Positions 43,416 to 56,377 are shown, counted from the first letter of the stretch. The stretch is DNA of 64,000 nt from Typha latifolia (GCA_019914945.1 CM034113.1:4816850-4880849); one strand, 5' to 3'. The notes: generated by a model not told the origin, from the sequence alone. Program-made: numbers and translations.

Positions 43416-46400
43416 CTGCAACAAAAACAAACCACCAAAAATCTAAAAACTGACGTACAACGCAACGTGGAAGACAAAGCAAAATAGGCTAACAAGATGA
43501 AGATAAATAGTCCAACAATAATTGTTGACAAAGAAAAATAGCCCAATAACCATCTCACAAAAATAGTAGTTCTAAAAATTCCGTGATACATTTCTGGCCA
43601 GTTTTGCCACTAAAATTTCAAATCGCCAAATCTGGACGACCATAGAATAATTTTTACATAACTTCATAGCTGATCTGGCAAACCAAAAATTAGAAGCAAA
43701 TGTCAAGAAGAAACAAAATGGTAAGTAGGTAAAATCTTCAAGAAAGATAGAAAAAAATTTCGTGAAAACATGAAAGGATAAAATAGTAGGATGTTCAGAA
43801 GAATCTAGATTAGCAACTCAAAATCTAGTTTCATTCTTTTCGGCCACCATCCAAAATAGTGGAAGAAAAGTTTCTTTTCTGTGATAAATAAACGGTGCAA
43901 GAAAAGTTTCACCATCAAGATAAAGGTCTTTAGAGAATTAATGCTAGCTTGTAACATCTAACAGAAGTACCACTTACGACACTTGCACATTTATCCGAAT
44001 GGGGAGAAAAAAAAAAGGAATGCGGAGTACTTTTCACAAAATCCAATATTCTGAAATATAATATGAGATAAAAGTAACTTTCACCAGAAAAAAAAAGAAT
44101 ACAATGAAAAGATACAATCCATACGTCTACTAAATGACAAATCGTTTTCCCATCATGAACAAGCAAAATAATAATTTATCGATCCTGCTGATAAACTTCA
44201 CCGACAAAATTTATGACAAAATAGAAAGCAGCGGAAAGGAAAAAATAGAAAAGCTAAACTCTCACAGTAATCAACATATGTTTGGATATTCTATCTGAAA
44301 TAATATATCACTGCACAATTTATGGCACTATCTGATCCTTCATAGAAGAAATTTTCAATTAAATAATGACTTGAGTGAACGGAAAAGAATAAAACTAGGT
44401 TGTTTGAACATCCATTTTTCAGATTGCACTCCAAGACCACTTGATCATTAAAAGAGGCCAACAAGAGTGTAAAAGTTGGGAAAAAAGGATCGATACTATT
44501 AAATATATATCAACTTTGGAACCAAAACATCCACATGATTTCAAATAGCTAATAGCCTTGTAAACCTCAAGAGTAAAACTTTGGAAAGAAAAAGTTACTT
44601 TCAGAGAGAAAATATGAAGAAATCACAAATCGAAAATCATAATAGATAATCATCTCAAATCAATTCTAAACTGTTGAGAAGAATATATAAGCACCCTCGC
44701 TCTACATTAAAAGTCAGTGTAGATAAGTATAATGAATAAATTTTATTTGGGTAAACTAAGAACTAGACTCCTAGCAGTAAGTAACCTCACATATGATGAA
44801 ATCTTAATTTATTACAACTCCAATTACCATAGCTACAATGACAACTCTCTTGAGACTGAAGTTGAAAAGACAACCCAATGCAAACGAGTTCAGAACACAG
44901 ATATTACCTACTAGTATATATACACAAAAATAGAAACACACATACTATCATAGATAACCTAGAATACCAATACGCTATTGGTAGAGAATAGAGATAAGCT
45001 TGTTAAGCATGAAATTTATTAAAATCTTAAATAAAAGAAAATAACCTATCAATTTTGATATTTGCAGATCGACTTCGCAAGTATTCAGTATTTCAAATTA
45101 AAGAATTTGTTTGCTTGAAACTTCACCCTGATCTTTAATATGTAATAATGCTCTTATAATTAATTTAAGCAAGAATAAGTACTTTTCAGCCTAGTCATAG
45201 ACCTATCAAAGAAGAGTTCTTTCCATCTGTTAAACAACAACTGACAACTTTTAACTATAGAATCTGCTATATAGAAGTTTGCCACGTTGGCAACCAAATA
45301 TAAAATGTGAAACATATTAGAAAAACATCCAAAATACAAACTAAGACAAACTAAGTCTGTCTCCAGAATAATGAACCCCATTAAAACACCAAATAAAGGA
45401 ATTTTAAAAATGAAAACAAAGTCATGTCAATCACACATAGCCCTTTACAATTTGCTACATCAGGAATAACAAAGACAATAGACTGCATGTCAAACGGGAA
45501 ATAGATAAGCCAGCAAATCAGAATCAGCTTTAAAAGTGAACTCACCCCACCTCCACCGAACAAATTATGTCAATCCCCACAATTCAACATCTTATCCAGT
45601 AGAAAAAAAAATCTTGTAGAATATGATTTTTCAATAGATTCTCCTTAAGTAAAAACAAGATAAAATTAAACCAAACTGCAATGACTAAAATTAGAAACCT
45701 AAAGTACACAATTCGCAAGACTAATTATCCCTCAAATACTGAGGAGACAAAAGCACTAAACATACCCTGGAGTGTTAACATAAATTTTGGAATAGATTAA
45801 CATCAAGTAGATAATAAGATAACATTCAGCCAAATTGCAATGACCAATTAAACTAGAACCATCAAGTACTCAATTTAACAAGACTAGTCCTCCCTCAGAT
45901 ACTGCAAAGACCAGCAATAAGAGTAACCAGGAAATAGATAAACCCCACCAAAATAGACATAAACTACTTGTCAAACAGGAAATAGATAAACCCAGCAAAT
46001 TAGAATCAGCTTTAAAAGTGAACTTGCCCCTATGTCGGCGCTGACAATGCAACAATTAGTCACAGTAACATCCTCGGCATCATGGCATAAAAGAACACTG
46101 GTAAGACAAACACGTCGTCGTCAAAGAATGAATTTTCAACTCAATAGTCACTGATCAAGACATTTATGTCTCCAAATGTTTTGATTTTTGAACACCAGAA
46201 AATCAGAGAAACTGCAAGTTTGGATATATGGCTATGACTACCACAAGACAAGCAGGAAAAAAAAAACTCACCATTAGGAGTAACTATGTTGGTCCTTTTC
46301 CTCCATTTATCTCTACTTATTCAAAGGTTAGTTTCATAGCATGTTCTATGAAATTGAAAAGCTAAATCTAGAAACACCATAACTAATTAAAATAGAACCA

Positions 46401-47895
46401 CTAGTCCACTGCCAAAACCAATCACACGTAAATATTAGAAAAATACAACAAATAAGAGCAAATAAAAATAGTGACCATGTAACACAATTTAACACAAGAA
46501 GTAACACCACAAGTGAGTTGGAAACAATAAAATAATGTTTCGAAAATGGTGTGCAACATATAACTCGAAGAAATGCACGAAATAAATTTTAAATAAAGAA
46601 CAAAGGGCATGTTACAATTCGTAAATTGACTCAAAAATAATTACTAGATACAAATCAATAACAAACATGAACTACCAAAATTATATGCGAAATTCCAGCA
46701 AACCTATGCCTCCATATATGAGAACCAACAATTCATATGCGTAACTACCGGGCCAAAAAGAATAATATGTTGAACAACTCTTCGCTCTGTATACATAAAA
46801 CATAATTACATAAATACAAAATATGAGAACAAATATAACACTAAATTGGAGGCTCGAATTACTTAGACAATCCCTTATCCAATAAATAAATTTACACTGA
46901 TTATTAAGAGCTTAAACCAATCCTTGTGATCCAAATAACATTGATAATAACATCAAAAACAATGTTCATATATTTATACGACAACTTATTGCAAATGTTA
47001 GGAAACAGAGGAAGACGTACAAAGAGTTTCTTGGTTAGCCATCTCCTAGTTTTTAGACCAGTCGTCAATTGTCAGCAAGATAACGTAATCCTTGAACATC
47101 CCTTTGTAACCATAAATATAAAGTTATTCTAGCAAAAAAAAAATAATCTTATTTGGGCCAGCACAAGTGTGTAACTATAAAACACTGAACAAGCTTGAGT
47201 TCGCATGTAGAAAACAAATAAAGGGAAATATCTTCATCTTATGTCAAGCACCCTCATCAATATTTACTGCGCTATCGTACAAAAGAAATAAACAAAACAA
47301 AAGAAAAACATCATGTAAAACAAATAACTCTAACAAAACAAATCAATTATATTGCCTTAAAATCAATTTAGCATTCCCCCACAGCAAGAGTATCAACCTC
47401 ATGTGCAAGTAAAATAAAACATGCTTGAGAGATAATATCACACTTGTAAGTACAGAAGGAAGTGCAATGGTCAAACACTCAAAAGAAATAATGGGACTGG
47501 TAGAAGAAACAAATCAAATACCTGCTACAAACCCTCAGTTTGCAACGTTAGATCAGTTCCACAACTAATGATAAGGCAAGTAATAGAGACAAAAAAAACT
47601 ACTCAAGAAGAAGACTCCAAGTCAAGTTATTCATGAGTTCTTCGAGGTAACTCATACCCTCCAAAGTCTAGCAAACAATTCATCCCCCTCCCCCTACAAC
47701 TCCCCCAAGATAAGAATGAATAGACTCCTTAATCCTAGAGAGAATCTCAGCGAGAACATTGGGATTGCTAACTCCCCGTTATTCAAATAAGGAAAACAAA
47801 GCAAATAAGAAAAGCAAAGCTGGCCTCTGGCCTCTAGCCTGATTTATTGTAATCCATCCAACTCTAACCACTATGCAAGGAGGGAATTAGGATGG
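43416..47895 (-). other. AT-rich intron-like region with diverged internal duplications
   Basis: No long ORF. Blocks here recur elsewhere: 45480-45555 and 45970-46020 share AGAATCAGCTTTAAAAGTGA; 46990-47050 matches 54510-54580 (ATGTTAGGAAACA); 46780-46900 matches 54370-54470; 47370-47540 matches 54800-54980. On the minus strand the region is T-rich with occasional acceptor- and donor-like sites, as expected of introns. It may be introns of a real gene or a non-coding tandem repeat. Confidence 0.4.
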
Positions 47896-47903
47896 GCCGC
47901 AGC

Positions 47904-48503
47904 TAGGGGTGAAAACGGGTCGGATTAACTCCGACCCGACCCGCTATCCGACCCGACTCGGATCGGATTCGGATAAAAAATTTCTATCCGATTCGGATTC
48001 GGATTCGGATACGGATAGAATTTTTGAAAAAAATTCGGATACGGATTCGGATACGGATCGGATATATTTTTCGGATTCGGATACGGATATCGGATATCCG
48101 TTTATCCGCAAATTTTTTTAAATGATTTACAGTTTTTAGTTTGCTTATTTAAATAGTAAGTATTAATATTATTACTAACAATACGTTATATATTATTTAT
48201 AGAGATTAATTTCTCTAATTTTATATATTTGACATACAAAAAAATTATTTGTTATAAAACTCTTAATAATTTTGTGTTAATTATATTTAAATAAAATATT
48301 ATAATTATTTTAAATTTAATCAATATCCGTTTAAGATCCGATCCTTTATCCGAAAAATTATTCGTATCCGTTTAGTTAGGATATGGTTTTAAATTTTACT
48401 ATCCGTCTAATATCCGTATCTGAATCCGTATCCGAACTAAAAATACGGATCCGGATATGGGTTGAGCATTATCCGATCCATATCCGATCCGTTTTCACCC
48501 CTA
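47904..48503. mobile_element. hAT MITE, 600 bp, perfect 8-bp target duplication
   Basis: TIRs TAGGGGTGAAAACGG and CCGTTTTCACCCCTA are flanked by GCCGCAGC at 47896-47903 and 48504-48511. The inner arms are rich in GGATTCGGATACGGAT repeats that also pair in inverted orientation. No transposase. The 8-bp duplication and TAGGGGTG ends identify a non-autonomous hAT element. Confidence 0.93.
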
Positions 48504-48587
48504 GCCGCAGCATTCCCCTCCGCTAACATCGCGATCGTCCTCGTCGCGAAAAGTTGGGAACTTCTCAAGCAGATTGTGATAGATTTC

Positions 48588-49900
48588 CTAGGTAGCATTT
48601 TCCTTCTCTGCACCCTTCAATTGAACCAAGACCTTTGTGATAGCACGATTGCCTTCCTTCACCATGCGACGATCTAAGATTTTGAGTGGCTCCACCAAAA
48701 ATAACCCTTCAGCATTCGTCTCAGGTAATTGGATCTGTAGATTATTCCTAGATCCAATCTTCTTTTTTAGGCAAGAGATATGAACCACCGGATGCACCTT
48801 GGACGTCGAAGGTAGCTCGAGCTTAGGCAACAGCTCAAATCCGTTCTAAAATTTTGTACGGCCCATAATAAATATGAGAGAGCTTAAGGTTGGACCTCAA
48901 GTTGATTGATTGCTGACAATAAGGTTGAAGTCGTAAAAAAACCATGTCGCCCACCTCATAATGTCTATCTATACGATGCTTGTTCTCCCAAGGTTTTCAT
49001 TCCTTCTTGGTCATGTTGCAAATTATCTCGCAAAAGCTGCATAATCTCTTCTCTGCTGCGCAAAGCTTCCTCTACTAATGCTATCTTGGTCTCTCCCTTA
49101 ACATAGGAGATAAGTTGAGGAGGAGCTACTCCATATACTGCCTCATAGGGAGTGATTCCTATAGATGAGTGCTTGTTAGTATTATACCAAAATTCTGCTA
49201 ACGAGAGCCAGTAACTCCACTCTTTAGGCATTAATCCAAAAAAAGCACATAAATACTGCTTGACACATTTATTTACGACTTCAGTTTGACCGTCAGACTG
49301 AGGATAGTATGCTAAACTCATGTTAAGTGAGGTACCTTGCAAATATGCCGAACTCATGTTAAATGAGGTGCCTTGCAAATTGAAAAATTCCTTCTAGAAC
49401 TTGCTAATGAAAATTTTATCTCGATCACTTACTATAAATTCAGGTATTCCGTGGAGTTTGAACACATTATCAAGAAACACCCGTGCTAAGGAAGAAGCCG
49501 TAAATAGATGAGAGAGAGATATAAAATGAGCATACGTTGAGAGGCGATCAACCACCACGAATATGTCATGTTTGCCTTGTGATTTGGGCAGTCCTTCAAT
49601 AAAATCTATTGATATGGATGTCCAAATTTTGCTAGGAATCTCAAGATGTTGTAGAAGACCAGTAGGATGTAAATTCTCAGATTTGGTACGTTGATAAATA
49701 TCGCACCCTTTTATGAACTCACAAACTTCTTTATTTAAGTGGGACCAAAAAAATCTCTATTAACCCGATGATAAGTCTTTTGAAAACTGGAATGCCCACC
49801 AATAGGACTGTTGTGGAGATATTCTAAGATCTGTCTTCGAAAAGCAGAATTAGGAGACTAATAGAATCGCGACTTATAATATAGTATGCCTCCTTGCTCG
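48588..49900 (-). pseudogene. Gypsy integrase and C-terminal region (copy A), broken
   Basis: Integrase pieces: YYPQSDGQTEVVNKCVKQYL, then WYNTNKHSSIGITPYEAVYG (49300-49130). The end reads LELPSTSKVHPVVHISCLKK (48830-48770) and later WEEYHNLLEKFPTF-like text near 48555-48600, as in gypsy C-termini. A 36-bp segment (AACTCATGTTAAGTGAGGTACCTTGCAAATATGCCG region, 49315-49370) is locally duplicated, giving QGTSFNMSSAY / QGTSLNMSLAY. Confidence 0.8.
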
Positions 49901-49920
49901 TCAAATTTGGTGTAGTCGAC

Positions 49921-51453
49921 CTAGCCGCTCCTTAACTTCAGAAGAAGATATTGGATGTGCTGATCTAAAATTTGCTCTTTGCATAATACCTCTAACCAGT
50001 TGGGTATTGGCATGGAAATTGCATTAACTTCTCTACTCTCCATTCGGGATAAAGCATCTGCTACTACATTAGTGGCTCCACTCCTATATACAATAGAAAA
50101 CTCATAGCCAATTAGCTTGGATGCCCGTTGCTGTTGCATGGGAGTCCCAACTTTTTGATCTAGAAAGAATTTGAGAGACTGTTGGTTTGTCTTGACTATG
50201 AACTTGTGTCCAAACACATATGGTCTCCAATTGCGAGCTGCCAAGACTAGCTCTTTCTCATATGCAAAGTAAAATAGAGCCTTTCCCTTTAGTGCTTTGC
50301 TAAAAAAATGCAATAGGTCTTTTGCCTTGAGATAATACTGCCTCAATACCCGAGCCTGACGCATTACATTCAATGATGAATTCCTGGTTGAAATTTGGGA
50401 GAGCCACTGGGGGTTCTGACAGTCATTTTGAGCTTTCTGAAGGCCTGGATAAACTTCTCAATCCATATAAATGAATTCTTCTTGAGCATGTCTTTCAGAG
50501 GACGAGCAATCTTGCCATAGTCTTGGATGACCAAGAAAACCTCGTAAGGCTTTGATGTTCTGAGGTTGAGGCCATTTGAGCATAGTGTTAATCTTTTCCT
50601 TATCAGCTGAAACACCTTCTTTAGAGATAATATGTCCAAGGTACTCGATGGAAACGGCACCAAAGACACATTTACTCCTTTTGGCAAAAAGACTATTACT
50701 TTGCAAGAGATCCAGAACAATGTGAAGATGTTGCTCATGCTCCTGCATAGTTAGACTATAAACCAAAATATCATAAAAAAAAAACTAGCACAAACTTCCA
50801 TAGATATAATCGGAACACTTCGTTCATCAATCCTTGGAAAGAAGATGGTGCATTGGTGAGGCTAAATAGCATTACGAGAAATTTGTTGTGTCCTTCATGT
50901 GTACGGAATGTCGTTTTTATGGATGTCTTCAGGTCGTACCCTTATTTGATGGTAACTAGAGCGAAGATCCAGCTTGGAGAAAACATATGCACCATGAAGC
51001 TCATCCAACAATTCCTCTATTGTTTGTATAGGAAATTTATCTTTGATGGTGATATTGTTAAGAGCACGGTAGTGTATGCATAATCGCCATGAACCGTCTC
51101 CTTTTTTAACTAGTAATACTGGACAGGCGAAAGGACTTTGACTCGGTCGCCATGCCATTGTCGAGGAGTTCAGACACTAGCTTCTCGATCTCAGCCTTCT
51201 GGTAGTATGGATACCGGTATGGCCGAGAGTTATAGGGTTTTGCTCCAGGCTCCAAGGAAATTTTGTGGTCCCATGGACACTTAGGTGGAAGTCCCTTGGG
51301 CTCAGCAAACACATCCATGTGTTCCTCTAATAGAGGCCTCAGTTCAATAGGAGAAATATGCTTTTGGGACTTGTTCTCCAAGGTTTTCATTCGTTCTTGG
51401 GCCTGTTGCAAATTCTCTTGCAAAAACTGCATAATCTCTTCTCTGCTGCGCAA
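49921..51453 (-). pseudogene. Gypsy RT and RNase H, broken
   Basis: The RT start is MDVFAEPKGLPPKCPWDHKI, then [20 protein letters not shown] (51330-51170). RT core follows ([53 protein letters not shown], 51150-50930), then after lost frame LGHIISKEGVSADKEKINTM (50650-50580). RNase H has FAYEKELVLAARNWRPYVFG and FSIVYRSGATNVVADALSRM (50300-50050). Several stops and frameshifts. Confidence 0.85.
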
Positions 51454-52540
51454 AACTTCCTCTACTGCTGCTACCTTGGTCTCTCCCTTAATATAGGAGA
51501 TAAGTCAAGGATGAGCTACTCCATATACTGCCTCACAGGAAGTGATTCCTATAGATGAATGCTGATTAGTATTATACCAAAATTCTGCTAATGAGAGCCA
51601 GTAACTCCACTCTGTAGGCTTTAATCCACAAAAGCACGTAAATACTGCTCCACACATTTATTTACGACTTCGGTTTGGCCGTCAGACTGAGGATAGTATG
51701 CCAAACTCATGTTAAGTGAGGTACTTTGCAAAGTGAAAAATTCCTTTTAGAAGTTGCTAACGAAAATTTTATCTCAATCGTTTACTATAAATTCGAGCAT
51801 TCCGTAGAGTTTGAACACATTATCAAGAAACACCCGTGCTAAGGAAGAAGCTGTAAATGGATGAGAGAGAGATATATAATGAGCACACTTTGAGAGGCGA
51901 TCAACCACCATGAATATGACATATTTGCGTTGTGATTTGGGCAGTCCTTTAATAAAATCCATTGATATTGATGTCCAAATTTTGCTAGGAATCTCAAGAT
52001 GTTGCAGAAGACCAGCAAGATGTAAATTCTCAGATTTGGTACGTTGACAAATATCGCACCCTATGAACTCACGAACTTCTTTATTTAAGTGGGGCCAATA
52101 AAAATCTCTCTTAACCCGATGATAAGTCTTGTGAAACCCGGAATGCGCACCAATAGGATTGCTGTGGAGATATTTTAAGATCTATCTTCGGAAAGCAAAA
52201 TTAAGAGAGATAGATTCGCAACTTAGAATATGGTATGCTGCTCGTCAAATTTGGTGGTGTCGACTTGGCCGTTGTGCTGATCTAAAATTTTCTCTTTGCG
52301 TAATTCCTCCAACCAGTTGGATATTAGCATGGAAATTGCATTAACCTCTACTCTCCATTCGGGATAAAGCTACTACATTAGTGGCTGCTCTCCTATATAC
52401 AATAGAAAAACCATAGCCAATTAGCTTGGATGCCCATTGCTGTTGCATGGGAGTCCTAACTGTTTGATCTAGTAAGAATTTGCGAGACCGCTGGTCTGTC
52501 TTGACTATAAACTTGCGTCTCCCCTTGCGAACTGCCAAGA
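51454..52540 (-). pseudogene. Gypsy RNase H end and integrase (copy B), broken
   Basis: It matches copy A (49064-50190). RNase H tail 52538-52341 (KFIVKTDQRSRKFLLDQTVR, GFSIVYRRAATNVVALSRM, with VADA partly deleted). Integrase includes MDFIKGLPKSQRKYVIFMVV, DRLSKCAHYI (51962-51870) and the SSIGITSC region at about 51530. It joins copy A at the chimeric frame 51453-51106. Confidence 0.8.
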
Positions 52541-52545
52541 TTTGA

Positions 52546-55500
52546 TTCTGTCGAGGTTTGTCTCCATGTGTATAAAAATGAATTCATATACCAACGCAGA
52601 AAATAAATTCCCAAGGGACAACAAATAAGACATTAGCGTTATGATGCATTTATATGTTACACTGCCTAAAAACCCTATCAAATCACATCATGATCAAAGT
52701 TGACATTAGACTGTTTTCCTTTTCCAAACATCTAGATTGCAAAGCTGGGTCACAAATATTCCCAGAAGCACAAATTACAAAAATTTTGGCGAAACAGCAG
52801 CATTCCTATTTACAACACCACCGATAACTAAACAGAGAAAAAAGGATTCAGGAAAAAAAATAAAAAATTTCCACACGAGAGAACTTCCCATAGAATACAA
52901 ACATTGTGGGCTTCAGGATTAACACTGCGTCTACAGGTTTGAGTGCCTCCCCCACAAAATTGTTATCCAGAAAGCAACCAACAAGACCAGCAGCCAAAAG
53001 GAAATCAGAAGATCAAGAATTCCATAATGCTGCTGCATCTACATATGATACTGTTACACCAAATAACAACCATCCAACCAGAATAACTTTTATGATATTC
53101 TCAAGACTGAAGGATATCTGTAGAAATCACAACACAAAGTGTACCAAAATCACATAACCAAGCTGATATCACAAAAGTTCCCTATCTTTCCAATTGTTTA
53201 TATACCGAACGCTGTCTCTGGAATACATGAAGAATATCATAACCAACTTGGACAAACACAAGATTCATAACAATAAGAATACATAACAAATTTTGTATCA
53301 AGAGAGTAGAACTAGAATCCCATCTTGAACTTCCAAAGACCAAGTAAATGCGAACTTCATGAATCCACCAAATACAGAAGTTGGTTGGAACTGGTACTGA
53401 AAAAATTTGAAAATGAAAATGAAAGCCACATTAATCAACAAATAGTTCTATACCATCTGGTGAGGTAGAAATATACTGCATGCCAAACAGGAAAGCAAAT
53501 AAACCCAGAAGTGAACTTTCCCGGTTTCCCCTCACCAAACATACTATATCCTCCGCATCTGGGACAAAGTAGTGATCAATAAAGCATAAACTGTAATCCC
53601 AAAGATTTCAAAATTAAAAGAAAGTGCAACAGACTCAGTTATAATTTTGCAATAGATCCACACCTACATAGAAAACAAGATCACATTTAGACAAATTCTA
53701 GTGACTAATTAAATTAACATTCCCAAGTACACAATTTAGAAGACCCATTCTACCTCAAATACAGCAAATACAAAAACAAAACAAATAAGAATAGCAAAGA
53801 ATTGCAAGAGAAATTATAAGAAATTACAGGAACAGGGCTAGATAGAACATCATCACTGTGTAGCTTATATTTCCCGAAATTATGATTCATTTTTACTAAG
53901 ATAACTAGAATAAAAAATAAAATTGTAGAACCTCTTAATTAAAATCATATGCAAACCCAACAATTGATCAATTAGAGGGTCAAACCACAGCATTTTGGAA
54001 AATGTTTTCTAAAAGAGACATCAAGGGTCATCAATCAGGAAACAAGAAATTCAGGGAAATTGGGTACGCCTATGATTACTCTAGGACAGACAGACAGGAT
54101 CACATAAAGAACATCATCCAATTGAAAAGTCAACCTACAAACACTGCAAATGATTACAATAGAGCAACTAGTAGAAGTCCATTCTCAGTACGAAATTACA
54201 ACAGAAAAAAAAAACATGGACATCACAATAGAATGGACATCAGAAGTTTGTCAAGTGTGCAACTTAAATATCCAAGATATGCATGAAATAAATATTAAAT
54301 AAAAACATGCATCTTGCTACTCTGATGACCTCATGAACCAATTGAAAAAAGAAATATTGCATAACATAGAAGACTAAAACATAGTACAAAAATATGAGGA
54401 CCAATATCACACCTAATTGCAGGCTTGAATTACTTCAGACAATAGTTTTACCTATAGGTAAACTTATAAAAAAAATTATGAACAGAGTTCATATACTTCT
54501 ACAACGTCTTAAGATGTTAGGAAACATAGGGAAATCCGAAATCTTTCTTAATTTTTCTACCCTTCTCCTGGTTTGGACAAGTCATTAGCGGTCAGAAAGA
54601 CAATTTAGTACGAGCTTAACTATAAAGCTACAGACCAAGCTCATAGTTTGCAAGTAAAGATACAGAAAGGAGAACAGTTTCTTATGGTCCAATTACTTAT
54701 CATATACAAAACATGAGAAGATAGATTAGGAGATCGTCACACAGAACAAACAGGAACTCTAATACTACACAATAACAAATAAATTATATCTCCAGCTTAT
54801 CCAATCAAGCATGCCCCACAACAATAGAGCATCGATATGTTGTGCAAGAACAATAAAACATAATTGCAAAATAATATCATACCTGTAACTTGCAAGTAAA
54901 AAGAAAAAAGTGCGAAGGTTAAAAGAAGAACTAATGAAATTGTTAGAAGAAAAGAGAAAATCAAATTCAAATACCTTTGACAAGACTTATTCAGACATCC
55001 ACATTGCTTCATCAGTCAGTACAAGATAATAAATCATAGCCTTCTTGACTGTACAATGTACCAAGCCATATGCCACCATATACAGAGCGGAAAATGAATT
55101 TTCAAGGAATAACTAGTAAGACAAAGTTATATTGCATTTATATGTTATCATGTGTGAAACCTCTTTCACACCAAATTCATTAAATTATTTATAGCTGATC
55201 TAAAAGAAGTTGTACTAAGACATATCAGTGCATAAATCAATCCGTCAAGGTCCACAGGATCAAAGCTGACATGACATGAGAAACTGTTTTCCTTTTAAGT
55301 TTCAAATATCTAGGAGGATAAGCTGGCTACAAATATTACCAAAATTGCAAATCACAAAATTTGGCAAAACAGCAGCAAATGGAGAATTAGGATTCAGCAA
55401 ACAGAACGGTCTTCGAGGATTAATAATGTTCGACACAAGTTAACTTGCAAATCTATCGAGCATAATAGAAGATATGTCCTTGAAATTGTGCTCCTCCGCA

Positions 55501-55970
55501 GGATACCCCTTATCTAATAGTCCACAAGCAACCAGACGAATAGCATAAAAGAACTCAGGAATCAAGAATTCAATAACAGTACTGCATCTATATATGATGC
55601 TGCTGAAGAAAATACCAGCTATCTAACCAGCATAATGTATCACGAGACACTCCCTTCTCCTTCCAATCGATTATATAGGAAAGCTGTCCCTGATCTCAGA
55701 TTTCCAAATCCCGGCAAGAAAAACATCAATCAAACCCAAATTAATTTCTTGCAAACTTCAAACCACAAGATCCAGTGCTAATCTACCACAAAGAACAGTT
55801 CCGAACAAAATTCATCCAATCGAGGAACAACTAAACTAGTCCCTATTCAAAGATCCAGCATAGGTATTAGATTAAAGAAACTATTTGAAAAAATTAAGAT
55901 AAACTAAATTAAAGACAACGGACTATGAACACAAAACCAGAGCGTAGAAAAGAAGTGAATGATCATCCAC
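52546..55970 (-). other. Intron-like tandemly duplicated region downstream (minus) of the divergent promoter
   Basis: Bases 52560-53300 match 55080-55830 with an offset of about 2.5 kb (for example GCTGCATCTACATATGATAC against ACTGCATCTATATATGATGC, and CAATTGTTTATATACCGAAC against CAATCGATTATATAGGAAAG). Bases 54370-54980 match 46780-47540. The block thus holds two to three diverged copies of one unit. No convincing exon was found. The minus-strand DNA just after the TATA box at 55971 would be a 5' leader. Confidence 0.45.
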
Positions 55971-55980
55971 TATTTATAGA
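55971..55980 (-). promoter_or_regulatory. Putative TATA box, minus strand
   Basis: The minus strand reads TCTATAAATA, a near-perfect plant TATA box. Upstream on this strand are HSE-like, CCAAT and G-box sequences (56059-56100) at about 80-125 bp, a normal promoter layout. The transcript it would drive is unidentified. Confidence 0.55.
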
Positions 55981-56058
55981 GTAACGAAGTCGGTGATCAT
56001 CTTATCCAAGTCGGTTTCGACCAAAAACCGCGTAAGGTTTTGTTATGCTATCCCAAAA

Positions 56059-56100
56059 ACACGTGTCTTATCACGATTGGCCAAAGAAGCTTCTAGAGAA
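56059..56100. promoter_or_regulatory. G-box, inverted CCAAT and heat-shock-element-like cluster
   Basis: ACACGTGT (56059-56066) is a palindromic G-box/ABRE core. ATTGG (56076-56080) reads CCAAT on the minus strand. AGAAGCTTCTAGAGAA (56085-56100) matches the nGAAnnTTCnnGAAn heat-shock element except that the third unit is GAG. The sites lie between the two divergent TATA boxes. Function is inferred from consensus only. Confidence 0.55.
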
Positions 56101-56322
56101 CCTAAAATCCGATTTTGCCGTGCTAATCCGATTATATAATTTGACACTTGATTCCTTAAATAGAAAATTATAAAAGGAAAGATCGAAGGTCGATTATTCC
56201 TAATTAATATACCATAAACGGATAATTAACCGACTTAGAGAAGACTCGTAGATATACTCGGAATCGGTTTCCAAACTTGTCGTTGCCGGATCTACCAGTC
56301 GTATCCGTACTCTCGTGCATAC

Positions 56323-56332
56323 TTTATATAAA
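56323..56332 (+). promoter_or_regulatory. Putative TATA box of the MYB gene
   Basis: TTTATATAAA lies 46-55 bp upstream of the chosen start codon at 56378, giving a short 5' UTR. It argues against the upstream in-frame ATG at 56315, which precedes the TATA box. Confidence 0.65.
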
Positions 56333-56377
56333 CTAGTCTTCGTACGTCGTTTCTTATCTCTGCGGCGAACTACTAAG

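Larger units (their letters stand above)
48540..52545 (-). mobile_element. Scrambled Ty3/gypsy pol remnant, two partial copies
   Basis: Reading on the minus strand: RNase H end and integrase of copy B (52540 to about 51410), a junction inside 51453-51106, then RT (51340-50460), RNase H (50373-49921), integrase (about 49900-48970) and the GPY/F or chromodomain end (48830-48550) of copy A. Bases 51400-52540 and 49020-50190 match each other almost base for base, so the locus is a partial tandem duplication, not two independent insertions. No LTRs were found at either edge. Confidence 0.85.

Noticed and set aside
43301..43591. 96-codon minus-strand ORF overlapping the putative terminal exon
   Set aside because: It runs through the T-rich intron-like sequence in a different frame and gives a Phe/Leu-rich peptide with no features. 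The splice-supported frame is more credible.
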